From Prevotella sp. (lineage in GTDB: Bacteria > Bacteroidota > Bacteroidia > Bacteroidales > Bacteroidaceae): 64,000 nucleotides of DNA. The stretch lies in assembly GCA_024681875.1 (NCBI GenBank), contig JAILAA010000034.1, positions 8,794 to 72,793 on the forward strand, in the 5' to 3' direction. Both the position numbers and the translations under genes were made by a program. Below, piece by piece: positions 8,248-17,297 of the stretch; position 1 is the first letter of the stretch, and each line of letters starts with the position of its first letter. A model generated the notes under the pieces. It was given only the letters and a program-made list of their open reading frames with translations. It searched no databases and had not been told where the DNA came from.

Positions 8248-9150
8248 TTATTTAATGATGTATTTCTTTCCATTCTTGCCTTGCAAGCGTCCTTCGGCCG
8301 AGCGATTGATGTACAGGCCATGAGTTGGCTGAGTCACACGACGACCCTGCAGGTCGAACATCACATCAGAAGCACTCGATGATGGACTAACGGAAAGTAC
8401 ACGAACATCCGTACTTTCCCTCTTTACAAGTACGATGGCGGTGAAGTTGAAGGGGGCGCCACCTTCTTTGTTGCATTGCACCATCAGCCTGTCCACATCA
8501 GCAAGTTTTGCTGCCATATCAATATTCTCCAAACTGAGTTCAGCATACTCGTTGGTCATGGTCATAGTGGTTTGGTCGCCCAACTTGCCGCCATCTCCCC
8601 ATTTGGTGAGTACGTTGATAACAAAGTCTGTGCGGTTTGCCTCTGAATAGAAGCGAATGGCCTTGTAGTCGTTCCAGTTGATGCCGTCGAACGAGGTCTT
8701 TGCCACCTCTAAGGTGCTCCACTCATCCATCCAGAAATATCCGGACCAAACTGTGTTGTCGTCGACATTTTCCTTTCCCTCGCCATACCATGCCTTAGTT
8801 GCTGTAAAGCCTGTGCCACAGATTTCCAGTCCTGATTCCTTCAAGCGTGCCAGCATGCCTGGAGTGATGAATACTTCCATCGAACTTTGATCGGCATAGA
8901 GATGATGCTCATAGCGTGTACCAGGAAGCATGCCTCCGTTGCTATGCAGTTCTATCACTTCTCCTGTAGCGTCAGTAAACTCGATGACTATTTTCTGGCC
9001 TACCAGTGCGTCGGTAAACTTTTCAGCTTCGATAGTCAGTGTGTTGTCCCATTTCACTGGATGTGAACCTTCCCACAGGTCGGTTGCCGATGCAATCGTG
9101 GTATTGAATACCATCGCAAGTGCAAGAAATGCTATTTTCATTTTTTTCAT
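8248..9150 (-). CDS. Secreted protein of unknown function in the fructan PUL
   Basis: Not recognised as an enzyme. The 300 residues begin with a signal peptide (MKKMKIAFLALAMVFNTTIASA). The body is rich in Trp, Tyr and Asp (DLWEGSHPVKW, YFWMDEWSTLE), giving two beta-rich stretches (about 25-120 and 125-240) that look like carbohydrate-binding folds. The C-terminus carries MFDLQGRRVTQP followed by GLYI and GKKYIIK, a tail seen again in the protein at 58913-62215. It is the last gene of the susC operon, 26 bp after the GH32-like gene. A role in binding fructan is an inference from position only. Two ATGs (9150, 9141) are possible starts. Confidence 0.75.
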   Translation of the reverse strand: MKKMKIAFLALAMVFNTTIASATDLWEGSHPVKWDNTLTIEAEKFTDALVGQKIVIEFTDATGEVIELHSNGGMLPGTRYEHHLYADQSSMEVFITPGMLARLKESGLEICGTGFTATKAWYGEGKENVDDNTVWSGYFWMDEWSTLEVAKTSFDGINWNDYKAIRFYSEANRTDFVINVLTKWGDGGKLGDQTTMTMTNEYAELSLENIDMAAKLADVDRLMVQCNKEGGAPFNFTAIVLVKRESTDVRVLSVSPSSSASDVMFDLQGRRVTQPTHGLYINRSAEGRLQGKNGKKYIIK

Positions 9151-9176
9151 TTTTTTGTTGCTTTTTTATTGCTTTT

Positions 9177-10769
9177 TTATTGATACTGTGTTACCTTAAC
9201 GTCGCTCACAGTCACCGAGCCGCCGTAGTTGTTGATGCTCCAGCAGTTTTTCTGGATGCCGTAGATGCGGTTGGTGTAGGCGCAGACGTTGTTAATATAC
9301 ATTACCATGACAGAGTTGTCGGTGTAGATGTCGATGTTGTAGATGTTGTCGGCAGGGCGCTGGAAGTTATAGCCGTCAATGCCCTCGACGAAACCCTTGC
9401 CTTCCTCACCTTCCTGCTCGAAGTTCACCTTGCGTCCGTCCTCCCACTCGGGATTGACCACCATGGTGTAGTATTTCTTCGAATCAGTGCCGCGCACCAG
9501 TGAGATGCCGAACTTGTCCCAGTTGTTGCTGGTGGTGACCTTCAGCGAGATGTGATTGTGGGCACCGAGGCGGTTGTACATCACATAGGCATCGTTGCCC
9601 GTGAGCGTTCCGTTACTGTAGCCGTTGGAAGCCATTACCGAGAGGGTCTGCTGCTGGTTGTACTTGGCGGCCATGGCGGGCACTTCGCCCAGCGTCAGTG
9701 TGCCGTCGCTGTGCTGGATGATCTTGTGGCAGACGAGTGCGCCCGACCAGTTGGGCTCGCCACCGGCACCTACGTTGACATTCTTGTCGTGGATAGTAGT
9801 GCCTGTGCGATAAGGACACCAGCCCCAGATATAACGGTCTGTGCCGTTGGAGGCCGTCTTGCCGGCATAGAAAGCACGGCTGTCGAGCACGCCTTCGTGA
9901 CCGTCTTTCGGCCAGTTGGCACCGGGATCGTTGAAGCAGGCTTTCAGCTCTTCCCACGAAGTAGCCATCATATACTTCACCTTGCGGCTCCAGGAGGCAC
10001 GATAGCCCTCGCTATACACGAGATACCAGTAGTCGCCCATCTTGAAGACATCCGGACATTCCAGCATGCGGTCCCAGATCATATTGAACTGTCCTACGTG
10101 CTCCCAGTTCTTGAGGTCGCTTGACTTGAACTCGGCAAACTTCAGGTTCGAGGTTATGACCATGTGCCAAAGTCCGTCCTCAGCAACGAACACCTGCGGG
10201 TCGCGGAAGTCAACTGAAGAATAGCCATAGTCGTCGCCCTTCAGCATCCAGGTGTTGTCCTTCGTCCAGGTCTTGAAGTCGGGCGAGGTGGCACGCATTA
10301 CGACCTCCACGTTCTTCAGCAGCACGTTGTGACCTGTATAGTAGATGTAGTAGAGTCCGTCCTTTTCGTTATAGACGGCACAGCCAGTACCCAGCGAAGC
10401 ATCGGCCTCCTGTGTGGAAGTGCCTGTAGGCAGCACCTCGCCTAAGGATTCATAGTTAGCGCCATCCTTTGTTGAGATGCCCCAGAATGGATGGTAGCAG
10501 GCGCCGTTGTTGTCGTACTCCTGCAGATAGAGCACCTTGAACTCCTGAGCCTTCTGGTCGTAGAACGGCATAGGGTCGCCACAACGTCCGATGGCGGGGG
10601 TATAGTACGTCAGGAAGCCAGCCTCGTCGGTCGAGTTGAAGAATGTGGCCGTGCCAGCCCAGTCCTTTGGTGCGTCGGGGCCGAAGTCGTCGTCGCTGCA
10701 GCTTGTCGTGGCTGCGGCCAGGCCGCAGCATACGAGACAAGCAAAGAGAATATTATTTAGCATCTTCAT
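9177..10769 (-). CDS. GH32-like lipoprotein, possible surface endo-fructanase
   Basis: The lipobox TTSC with Cys24 followed by SDDDFG fits a surface-exposed Bacteroidota lipoprotein. The five-bladed-propeller motifs of GH32 are partly changed: the first motif is GRCGDPMPFYD (about 61-71) instead of WMNDPNG, while FRDPQVF (RDP) and MLECPDVF (ECP) are kept. A beta-sandwich of about 200 residues follows. In fructan PULs the gene next to the glycan-binding protein often codes a surface endo-acting GH32, so it may cut long levan or inulin chains before import. The altered nucleophile motif still has an Asp, so activity is plausible but unproven. It lies 6 bp downstream of the glycan-binding lipoprotein gene. 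Start at 10769; 10763 is an alternative. Confidence 0.8.
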   Translation of the reverse strand: MKMLNNILFACLVCCGLAAATTSCSDDDFGPDAPKDWAGTATFFNSTDEAGFLTYYTPAIGRCGDPMPFYDQKAQEFKVLYLQEYDNNGACYHPFWGISTKDGANYESLGEVLPTGTSTQEADASLGTGCAVYNEKDGLYYIYYTGHNVLLKNVEVVMRATSPDFKTWTKDNTWMLKGDDYGYSSVDFRDPQVFVAEDGLWHMVITSNLKFAEFKSSDLKNWEHVGQFNMIWDRMLECPDVFKMGDYWYLVYSEGYRASWSRKVKYMMATSWEELKACFNDPGANWPKDGHEGVLDSRAFYAGKTASNGTDRYIWGWCPYRTGTTIHDKNVNVGAGGEPNWSGALVCHKIIQHSDGTLTLGEVPAMAAKYNQQQTLSVMASNGYSNGTLTGNDAYVMYNRLGAHNHISLKVTTSNNWDKFGISLVRGTDSKKYYTMVVNPEWEDGRKVNFEQEGEEGKGFVEGIDGYNFQRPADNIYNIDIYTDNSVMVMYINNVCAYTNRIYGIQKNCWSINNYGGSVTVSDVKVTQYQ

Positions 10770-10775
10770 GGTTGT

Positions 10776-12173
10776 TTACTTCATTAAATGGTTGAATGCA
10801 TTTTGTGTCATAATCTCGATGTTTTTGTGGAACTTCTCCGTGTAGCCACCTTCGTAGGTGTAGGAATACCAGTCGTAGCAGCCAGAGCCGATGCAGACGA
10901 TGCCGCCCTTGCCGTCGCGGGCAGGATATTCCCATGCCACGACAGCTCCGTCGCCGCCTACGCCGAGTATCTTACCGCCCGTGCGGGCTTCCCATGCAGC
11001 ATGGTTGTCATAGCCGCCCCAGTCGGTACCGATATGGTACTGAGCCGTAGAGTTGGTGATGTGATAGCCGGCATCGGTGCAATACACCTCCTGTGGGTTG
11101 TCGCCGGCAATCAGGTTCTGGAATAGCGGATGGTCGTTCTGTCCATCGAAGATGCGGAAGCTCCACGGGCCGCCACACAGCTCGGCAGCATCCTCGTTCT
11201 GTCCCCAGCAGTTGTTCGGGGTTGTCCACTCGTCATCGCCAGTCACTCCGATGAACGACGGGAGGTTGGTGGCATAGCGGGTGAGGAACATCGAACCGCC
11301 ATTCTCGTAGAAGGAGCGCAGCTGGTTTTTGGTATCCAGGGCATCTGTAGCCTTGGCCATGAACACATCGTGACCATCAACGCCACCGTCAACGTGGTAA
11401 TGCCACCAGATGACTTTACAGTCAGAGAGGTCGAGCGTTCCGGCACGTAGGTCGGCAAATGAAGCATAGAGCGAGTTGGGCACGTTGCCGAGCATCCACT
11501 GGCAGGCAGCTTTGGCCTCGGCATCGAGGTCGTTCATCATCGGTGCTGAGCCGATGAAGAGTGCCTTCGGCTTCTCGATGGCAATCACCGTCACCGTATA
11601 GGTGCTCTCGGCAGAATTGTTGGTCACTTTATAAGTCACGGGCTGCGAGAAGTCCTGAGCCACACCCGTCCCCGGGGTTATAGTGGCATTAGCGCTGAAG
11701 GTGATGGTAGGCACCAGATGGGTGATGTCGACAGAGCCAGGCACGTAGACCGTGATGGTCTTGGCCTCTTGGTCGATAGCTCCCTGATAGATGTCGTTGA
11801 TGACGAACTGCGTGATGCGGGCCTCATCGTGGAGCACGCTGAGTGTCCAGTTCATAAACACGTCGCCATTTGTGATGTGCAACACCTTGGCGGCATCCAT
11901 ATTCAAGGTCTCACCCAACTTAACATTGCAGTCGGCACCATTAGAGATGTTTAGAACTGTTACCTTCATGGCCGATGTCTCATAGACTTCAGGCAGGCGT
12001 ACCAAGATGCTGCGTGAGGGAAGATCGATGATTCCTTCGTAGTTGTCGAGCGTGATAGACTCTATCATGCAGTCACCACTCAATTGCAGGTCGCTGACAT
12101 GATCGTCGGAACAGGATGTAAGGCCGAAGATGACCATACAAGCGCAAATGATGCTATATATCTTTGTTTTCAT
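10776..12173 (-). CDS. Surface glycan-binding lipoprotein (SusE position; DUF4960-like)
   Basis: The start is the ATG at 12173, giving a lipoprotein signal with FGLTSC followed by SDDH; the longer open frame reads through a repeat tract. N-terminal half: two Ig-like beta domains (about 20-195), with EKPKALFIG marking the start of the second half. C-terminal half (about 196-465): an alpha/beta domain rich in Trp and Gly (WWHYHVDGG, WGGYDNHAAWEARTGG), which I recall as DUF4960, a domain of levan-binding proteins in Bacteroides fructan PULs. Position right after susD supports a role in capturing fructan at the cell surface. The family assignment is from memory and needs a profile search; the position-based call is firm. 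Confidence 0.8.
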   Translation of the reverse strand: MKTKIYSIICACMVIFGLTSCSDDHVSDLQLSGDCMIESITLDNYEGIIDLPSRSILVRLPEVYETSAMKVTVLNISNGADCNVKLGETLNMDAAKVLHITNGDVFMNWTLSVLHDEARITQFVINDIYQGAIDQEAKTITVYVPGSVDITHLVPTITFSANATITPGTGVAQDFSQPVTYKVTNNSAESTYTVTVIAIEKPKALFIGSAPMMNDLDAEAKAACQWMLGNVPNSLYASFADLRAGTLDLSDCKVIWWHYHVDGGVDGHDVFMAKATDALDTKNQLRSFYENGGSMFLTRYATNLPSFIGVTGDDEWTTPNNCWGQNEDAAELCGGPWSFRIFDGQNDHPLFQNLIAGDNPQEVYCTDAGYHITNSTAQYHIGTDWGGYDNHAAWEARTGGKILGVGGDGAVVAWEYPARDGKGGIVCIGSGCYDWYSYTYEGGYTEKFHKNIEIMTQNAFNHLMK

Positions 12174-12176
12174 AAC

Positions 12177-12218
12177 GTTCAATGTTGAATGTTCAATATT
12201 CAATGCTCAATGTTTAAT
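12177..12218. repeat. 7-bp-period repeat between susD and the glycan-binding gene
   Basis: Six heptamers of the GTTCAAT type in register, filling the 46-bp spacer between the two genes. The neighbouring spacer (13979-14020) has the same repeat. Confidence 0.85.
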
Positions 12219-12219
12219 G

Positions 12220-13968
12220 TTACCAATTGCCAATGTTCTGAGTGTAGTGGCCGTTGGAGGCAGAAATCTGACTAAAGGGAATAGGCAGGTATTCGTCCTT
12301 ATTGGCTGTGAAGTGGGCACCGCTATAGATGGCGCAGTTGTCAATTTCCTCAGCGTAGTATTTGTTCAGCACGGTGGCGGCATCGCCCCAGCGTACGAGG
12401 TCGAAGAAGCGCTCACACTCCATGCCCATTTCCAGGCGGCGCTCCATCTTCACTATCTTGATGGCGTCTTCCTTGGAATAGTTGCCCTTGTAATTGGCGA
12501 TGTACATCTTCACGCCGTAAGTATTCTGATAGTTGCCAATCATCTGAGTGCTCTGAGCGGCACGGCTGCGAATCTGGTTCACCAATGCGATGGCCTGTTC
12601 GGTCTGTCCTAGCTGAGCGTATGCCTCAGCACGCTCCAGCAGCACGTCGGCATAGCGGAAGACGATGCGGTTCATGGAACTGGCCCAGTAGCTGCCCTTG
12701 ATCAGATAGTTGTCGATGAGGGCCGGGTCGACGTTCTGCTTCAGCGAGACGTTGTAGCCATAGAGTCCGTTGCTACGGCTCCAGATGCTTGTCTCCTCCA
12801 TCATGTAGTTCTTGTTGAACATATAGGGCAGTCCGGGGATGCCAACCGTGAGGAACAGGCGCGGGTCGGCATTGTCGCTGGTCTTGTTGTAGTCTTTCTC
12901 GTTGAAGCTGTCAAGCAGGGGCAGACCGTCGGCTCCCGTGCGATAGGCGTTGACCAGGTTCTGCGAAGGCTTGTAGAAGTCACAGCCGCCATCGGTTGCA
13001 CCGGGAATGTTGGGCGGAATCAAGCCGTAGCTCCAGTTCAGGTTGCCGTAGGTGCTGCCGTCGTTGCGAGAGTATTGGATAGCCCAGAGGCTCTCCTTGC
13101 CGTTCTCATACTGCTCTTCAGGACGGAAGTTGTTGTGAATGTCATCTTCTAGACCGTAGCTGGAATAGAAGGCGGGATTGGTGAACTCGATGACCTTCTC
13201 CAAGTCCTGCTGGTTGATGCTGGTCACCTTGTTGCTGTTCTCATCATCCTGACGATAGGCCTTATAGAGATAGACCTTGGCCAGGAAAGCAGCGGCGGAA
13301 GCCTTGGTGGGACGCCCCTTGTCTGCCTGTGTCTGAGGCAGGGTGTTGTAAGCCTCCATCAGGTCGTCGATAATCAGCTGCCAGCCTTCGTCGTTGGTAT
13401 AGGTGGTATTCGACAACGTGTTATACTCGTCGTAGGTCAGGTTCTCGTTGACCACGAAGGGGATGTGCTTATACAGACGCTTCAATAGGAAATGTCCGTA
13501 GGCTCGGAGGAATTTCATCTCTGCCAGTCGCTGTGTTTTCATGTTGTAGTCGCTCTCGTTCAGCAGGGCAATGGTGCTATTGACGCGTGAAAGGCTGTTG
13601 TAAAGACGTACCCACATGTCGTTGATGTTCCAGTTAGTGGTCAGCACACCCTGCTGCACTTCCAGTTGATGGAACACGTCGCCGTCGCTCGTGCCGCTGC
13701 CTCCCTTATAGGCATCGTCGCTACGCACGTCGAAGTTCCACATTGAGAAAGAAGAGTTGATGTCTTCTGCCGTGGTAAAGATGGCATAGGCTGATACAAC
13801 CATGGCTTCGGCGTTCTCAGGACTTTTCACTTGTTCGTCGCTGAGTGTCCCCTGAGGCGTGTGCTCGTCGAGGAAATCAGAGCACGAGGTGAGCAACGTG
13901 CTAAATGCTAAATGACAAATGATAAATGATATAGTTATCAGAAGTCGTTTGTATATCCTTGTTTTCAT
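12220..13968 (-). CDS. susD: SusD/RagB outer-membrane glycan-binding lipoprotein
   Basis: Partner lid of the SusC channel. The 582 residues begin with a lipoprotein signal (LLTSC, then SDFLDEHTPQG), the standard SusD start, and show TPR-like alpha-helical segments and the SusD-type C-terminal region with YRYADVLLERAEAYAQLG-like helices (FRYADVLLERAEAYA). Length is normal. The signal peptide is partly written by a 7-bp repeat (13911-13938), giving FIICHLAFS. It follows susC by 54 bp of another 7-bp repeat. Substrate is inferred to be fructan from the linked GH32 and fructokinase genes. Confidence 0.95.
   Translation of the reverse strand: MKTRIYKRLLITISFIICHLAFSTLLTSCSDFLDEHTPQGTLSDEQVKSPENAEAMVVSAYAIFTTAEDINSSFSMWNFDVRSDDAYKGGSGTSDGDVFHQLEVQQGVLTTNWNINDMWVRLYNSLSRVNSTIALLNESDYNMKTQRLAEMKFLRAYGHFLLKRLYKHIPFVVNENLTYDEYNTLSNTTYTNDEGWQLIIDDLMEAYNTLPQTQADKGRPTKASAAAFLAKVYLYKAYRQDDENSNKVTSINQQDLEKVIEFTNPAFYSSYGLEDDIHNNFRPEEQYENGKESLWAIQYSRNDGSTYGNLNWSYGLIPPNIPGATDGGCDFYKPSQNLVNAYRTGADGLPLLDSFNEKDYNKTSDNADPRLFLTVGIPGLPYMFNKNYMMEETSIWSRSNGLYGYNVSLKQNVDPALIDNYLIKGSYWASSMNRIVFRYADVLLERAEAYAQLGQTEQAIALVNQIRSRAAQSTQMIGNYQNTYGVKMYIANYKGNYSKEDAIKIVKMERRLEMGMECERFFDLVRWGDAATVLNKYYAEEIDNCAIYSGAHFTANKDEYLPIPFSQISASNGHYTQNIGNW
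13911..13938. repeat. 7-bp-period repeat inside the susD signal peptide
   Basis: Four heptamers ending in AAATG (CTAAATG twice, then ACAAATG and ATAAATG) on the plus strand, translated on the minus strand as part of FIICHLAFS. Confidence 0.8.
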
Positions 13969-13978
13969 AATCTACAAT

Positions 13979-14020
13979 GTTCAATGTTCAATAATCAATG
14001 TTCAATAATCAATGTTCAAT
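13979..14020. repeat. 7-bp-period repeat between susC and susD
   Basis: Six heptamers alternating GTTCAAT and AATCAAT; the tract ends next to the susC stop codon (14023-14025). Confidence 0.85.
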
Positions 14021-14022
14021 AA

Positions 14023-17000
14023 TCAGAAGCTCACGTTTAAGCCAAAGGTGATGTTCAGAGGAATGGGATAGCCGAAGTTGGCGTTCTCAGGATCCACACC
14101 CGTGAAGCTCTTGCTCTTGATGGTGAGCAGGTTCTGGGCTGAGACATACATGCGCAGGCGTTCCATATATAACTTCTGGCTTAAGCTCTTGGGGAAGTTG
14201 TAACCTAGCTGAATGGTGCGCAGCTTGGCAAACGAGCCGTTCTCGACGAAGTAGGTGCTGACGCGCTTCTCGTTGTTGTTGTCCATCGTGCTGATGGCGG
14301 GGATGTCCGAACCGTTGTTCGAGGGGCTCCAGGCGTCGAGCAGACGACGACCCTTGTTCAGGTTCGAGATATTCAGGCCGCTCCAAAGATCGGTCTCTTT
14401 CTTTAGGTCGCTGATGACGTCAACGCCCTGCACGCCCTGCCAAAACATGGTGAAGTCGAAATCCTTGTATTGCAGATAGATGTTCAGACCCCATGTGAAG
14501 TCGGGTGTCGGGTCGTAAATCCACTGCTGGTCCTGCTCGTTGATGACACCGTCGTTGTTCAGGTCTTTCCAACGGATGCGGCCCAGGCCGGCGCCGTTCT
14601 GTACGGCGTGGTTGTCAATCTCGTCCTGGCTCTTGAAGATGCCGTCGTAGACGTAACCCACCTGCGAGTACATGGGATGACCGATGACACTCTCCACACC
14701 GTTACCACCGAAGGTGCCGTTGGCGGCAATCGTCTCGGGCAGCTTCGTCACCTTGTTGCGATAAGTGCCCAGGTTGCCTGACAGGTCGTAGCTCAGCTCT
14801 CCCAGGTCACCACGGTAGCCGACGTTCAGCTCGATACCCTTGTTCTCCACCTCGCCGGCGTTGATCCACTGGCTGGAACCCTCACCCATCACACCTATGC
14901 CCGGCATGTAGACCAGGATATCCTTCGTCTTCTTGAAGTACCATTCAAACGAACCGTAGAGCGCATTGCGGAACAGACCGAAGTCAAGACCGAGGTTGGT
15001 CTGCGTTGTGGTCTCCCACTTCAGGTCATCGTTGCCAAGCTGGTTGCGCTTGAAGCCGCTGGGCAGCGTCTGACCGCCGTTGGTGCCGGCAATATCGTAG
15101 CTGGTGCCATAGCTCTGGCCGCCGAAGTTGGCCTCGCCGTAGTTGCTCTCATAGAGTGTATAGCGTGCAATGTTTGAGATTTCCTGATTACCCGTCTGTC
15201 CCCAGCTGGCACGCAGCTTCAGGTTGTCGAGCCAGTTGAGGCCCTCCATAAACTTCTCCTCGTTGATGCGCCAGCCAGCACTGACTGAGGGGAATGTGCC
15301 GTAGCGGTTGTTCTTGCCGAAGCGGCTGCTGCCATCGTAGCGCATGGTCAGGCTCAGCAGGTAGCGGTCGGCGAAGTTATAGTTCACCTTGCCAAAGTAA
15401 GACACCAAGGTATAGCCTTCGCCTGAGCCGTAGGCCTCAGCCTCGCCCACACCTGCATTGGGCCACATATAGTCGGGATTCAGCACCATGTAGTCGAATT
15501 TCTTGCCACTGAACCATACGTCGTCCTCGCGGTTGAGCTCCGTACCAACCATCACGTCGGCACGATGTAGGTCTTTCTCCAGATTGTAGGTGGCAATGGC
15601 GTTCCACATCCACTTCGTCCAGTGCTCCTGCTTGCCCTCGACGGCATTGGTCGAGTTGGCCACCGTACCCTCAGTGACAGGATAGGTGAAGATGCGCTGC
15701 TGCTTCTGTGCATAGTCGAGACCGAAGGTCGACTTGATGTTGAAGTCTTTGAAAGGATTGATATTGATATAGGTATCGCCGAACATGCGCCAGTAGGTAT
15801 AGCGGTTGTCGCTGTTGCGCTGCAAGCGGGCAACGGGGTTTTCGCGGTCAGGGTAGCCGCCCACGGGGCCGGCAAAATCGCCATTCGTAGTGTAGACGGG
15901 CAGCGAGGGGTTGAACTGCAGCACGTTCTCCAGGAAGCCGCCAGGGGCCTGCACCTCGCTGGTGCGGTTCATGGTGAAGTGCTCACCCACGGTGACAATG
16001 CTTTTGTCGTTAATCTTCAGAAGCTTGTACTCGGCATTCATACGGGCAGAAAGGCGCTCAAAGTCGCTGCTCTTAATAATGCCTTTGTTCTTGTAATAGC
16101 CAAGGGAAAAGAATGAGGTGCCCTTGTCTGAGCCGTTGCTCAGCGACACGTTGTACTGCTGTATCAGTCCTGTGCGCGTCGTTTGGTCAAACCAGTCGGT
16201 ATCGGCTGCAGGTGTGGTGGCTGCTGCATCCAGATACTTGTTCATTGTGATATTATTGAGTACTGGCTGTCCCAGCTGGTTGTAGCTCCAGTCATACCTA
16301 TAGCCCAAGCCGTTGGCATTGGGGTCGAGGCCGTCGTTCACGTAACCCTGCCACATCACTTGTCCGAACTCCTTGGCGTTGAGCACCTCCATCTTGTGGG
16401 CGTAGGTCTGCATGGCAATACTGCCGTCGAAGTCGATGCGCACCTTGCCGTCCTTGCCCTTCTTCGTGGTGATAATGATGACACCGTTGGCGGCGCGGCT
16501 ACCATAGATAGAAGCCGAGGCAGCGTCCTTCAACACTTGTATTGACTCAATATCGTTGCCGTTTAGCTCGTGCATACCTGTCTTTGTGGGCACGCCGTCG
16601 ATGATGTAAAGCGGGTCGTTGTTGTTTAGCGTTCCCACACCACGGATACGGACTGAGGCATTACCCGAGGGAGAACCGTCGGCCGAGATGTTCATGCCTG
16701 GCACACGGCCCTGCATGGCTTTGATGGGGTTGTTCTCGTTTTGCTTCGCCAAGTCGCTGGGTGTCACCGTCGATATGGCCCCCGTCAGGTCGACCTTGCG
16801 CTGGGTGGTATAACCTGTCACCACGACCTCGTTCAGTGCTTGGGTACTCTCTTTCAGTTCCACTTTCATGCCGTTGGTGGTAGCCATCTCCACCGGATCG
16901 TATCCAATGTAGGTCACAACTATTATTGCTCCGGCATTCACTTTGATTTTGAAATTACCGTCAAAATCGGTCGCAGTGCCATTCGATGTGCCCTTCTCCA

Positions 17001-17133
17001 TTACGGTGGCGCCGATGACGCCCTCGCCGGTCTCGTCGACCACCGTTCCCGTAATCTCGCTTTGCGCGTACGTTATAGTACTCGCAAGAATGAGCAGCAT
17101 GCTCATCAGGATTCTCCTTAGTTCCTTTTTCAT
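14023..17133 (-). CDS. susC: SusC/RagA TonB-dependent outer-membrane transporter
   Basis: Imports oligosaccharides across the outer membrane using TonB energy. The start is the ATG at 17133 (MKKELRRILMSMLL, signal peptide ending at TYAQ); the longer frame starts inside the promoter. After the signal comes a carboxypeptidase-like domain (SEITGTVVDETGEGVIGATV, about 24-100), the TonB box/plug region (LNEVVVTGYTTQRK, LYIIDGVPT) and a 22-strand barrel ending in a final aromatic strand (NITFGLNVSF). 1036 residues is normal for the family. A TACTTTTG box lies at 17185-17178 with no good -33 element, and the regulon operator lies upstream. First gene of the five-gene PUL operon. Confidence 0.95.
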   Translation of the reverse strand: MKKELRRILMSMLLILASTITYAQSEITGTVVDETGEGVIGATVMEKGTSNGTATDFDGNFKIKVNAGAIIVVTYIGYDPVEMATTNGMKVELKESTQALNEVVVTGYTTQRKVDLTGAISTVTPSDLAKQNENNPIKAMQGRVPGMNISADGSPSGNASVRIRGVGTLNNNDPLYIIDGVPTKTGMHELNGNDIESIQVLKDAASASIYGSRAANGVIIITTKKGKDGKVRIDFDGSIAMQTYAHKMEVLNAKEFGQVMWQGYVNDGLDPNANGLGYRYDWSYNQLGQPVLNNITMNKYLDAAATTPAADTDWFDQTTRTGLIQQYNVSLSNGSDKGTSFFSLGYYKNKGIIKSSDFERLSARMNAEYKLLKINDKSIVTVGEHFTMNRTSEVQAPGGFLENVLQFNPSLPVYTTNGDFAGPVGGYPDRENPVARLQRNSDNRYTYWRMFGDTYININPFKDFNIKSTFGLDYAQKQQRIFTYPVTEGTVANSTNAVEGKQEHWTKWMWNAIATYNLEKDLHRADVMVGTELNREDDVWFSGKKFDYMVLNPDYMWPNAGVGEAEAYGSGEGYTLVSYFGKVNYNFADRYLLSLTMRYDGSSRFGKNNRYGTFPSVSAGWRINEEKFMEGLNWLDNLKLRASWGQTGNQEISNIARYTLYESNYGEANFGGQSYGTSYDIAGTNGGQTLPSGFKRNQLGNDDLKWETTTQTNLGLDFGLFRNALYGSFEWYFKKTKDILVYMPGIGVMGEGSSQWINAGEVENKGIELNVGYRGDLGELSYDLSGNLGTYRNKVTKLPETIAANGTFGGNGVESVIGHPMYSQVGYVYDGIFKSQDEIDNHAVQNGAGLGRIRWKDLNNDGVINEQDQQWIYDPTPDFTWGLNIYLQYKDFDFTMFWQGVQGVDVISDLKKETDLWSGLNISNLNKGRRLLDAWSPSNNGSDIPAISTMDNNNEKRVSTYFVENGSFAKLRTIQLGYNFPKSLSQKLYMERLRMYVSAQNLLTIKSKSFTGVDPENANFGYPIPLNITFGLNVSF

Positions 17134-17214
17134 TTGGTTTTGTTTTTTAGTTAATAGGATTTGTCTCAAAACTGACGCAAAAGTATTAACTAATTGATTC
17201 TACGTGTAAAAGAA

Positions 17215-17273
17215 ATCGTTCATTGCACTGCAAAAATGTTTCAATGTAACATTTTTAACAGACAATGAACGAT
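17215..17273. promoter_or_regulatory. Inverted-repeat operator of the fructan regulon (susC promoter)
   Basis: ATCGTTCATTG (17215-17225) and CAATGAACGAT (17263-17273), identical to the arms before GH32 but 37 bp apart instead of 15. At the position matching the GH32 proximal arm there is a weaker copy, ATGTTTCAATG (17236-17246, 8 of 11 matching), so this promoter seems to carry three sites. Probable target of the regulator encoded just upstream. Confidence 0.75.
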
Positions 17274-17297
17274 TATTGCAAGTCTGCTTGGCAGGTC

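Noticed and set aside
13979..14020. Short regular repeats as a CRISPR-like array
   Set aside because: Units are 7 bp without spacers and no cas genes are near.
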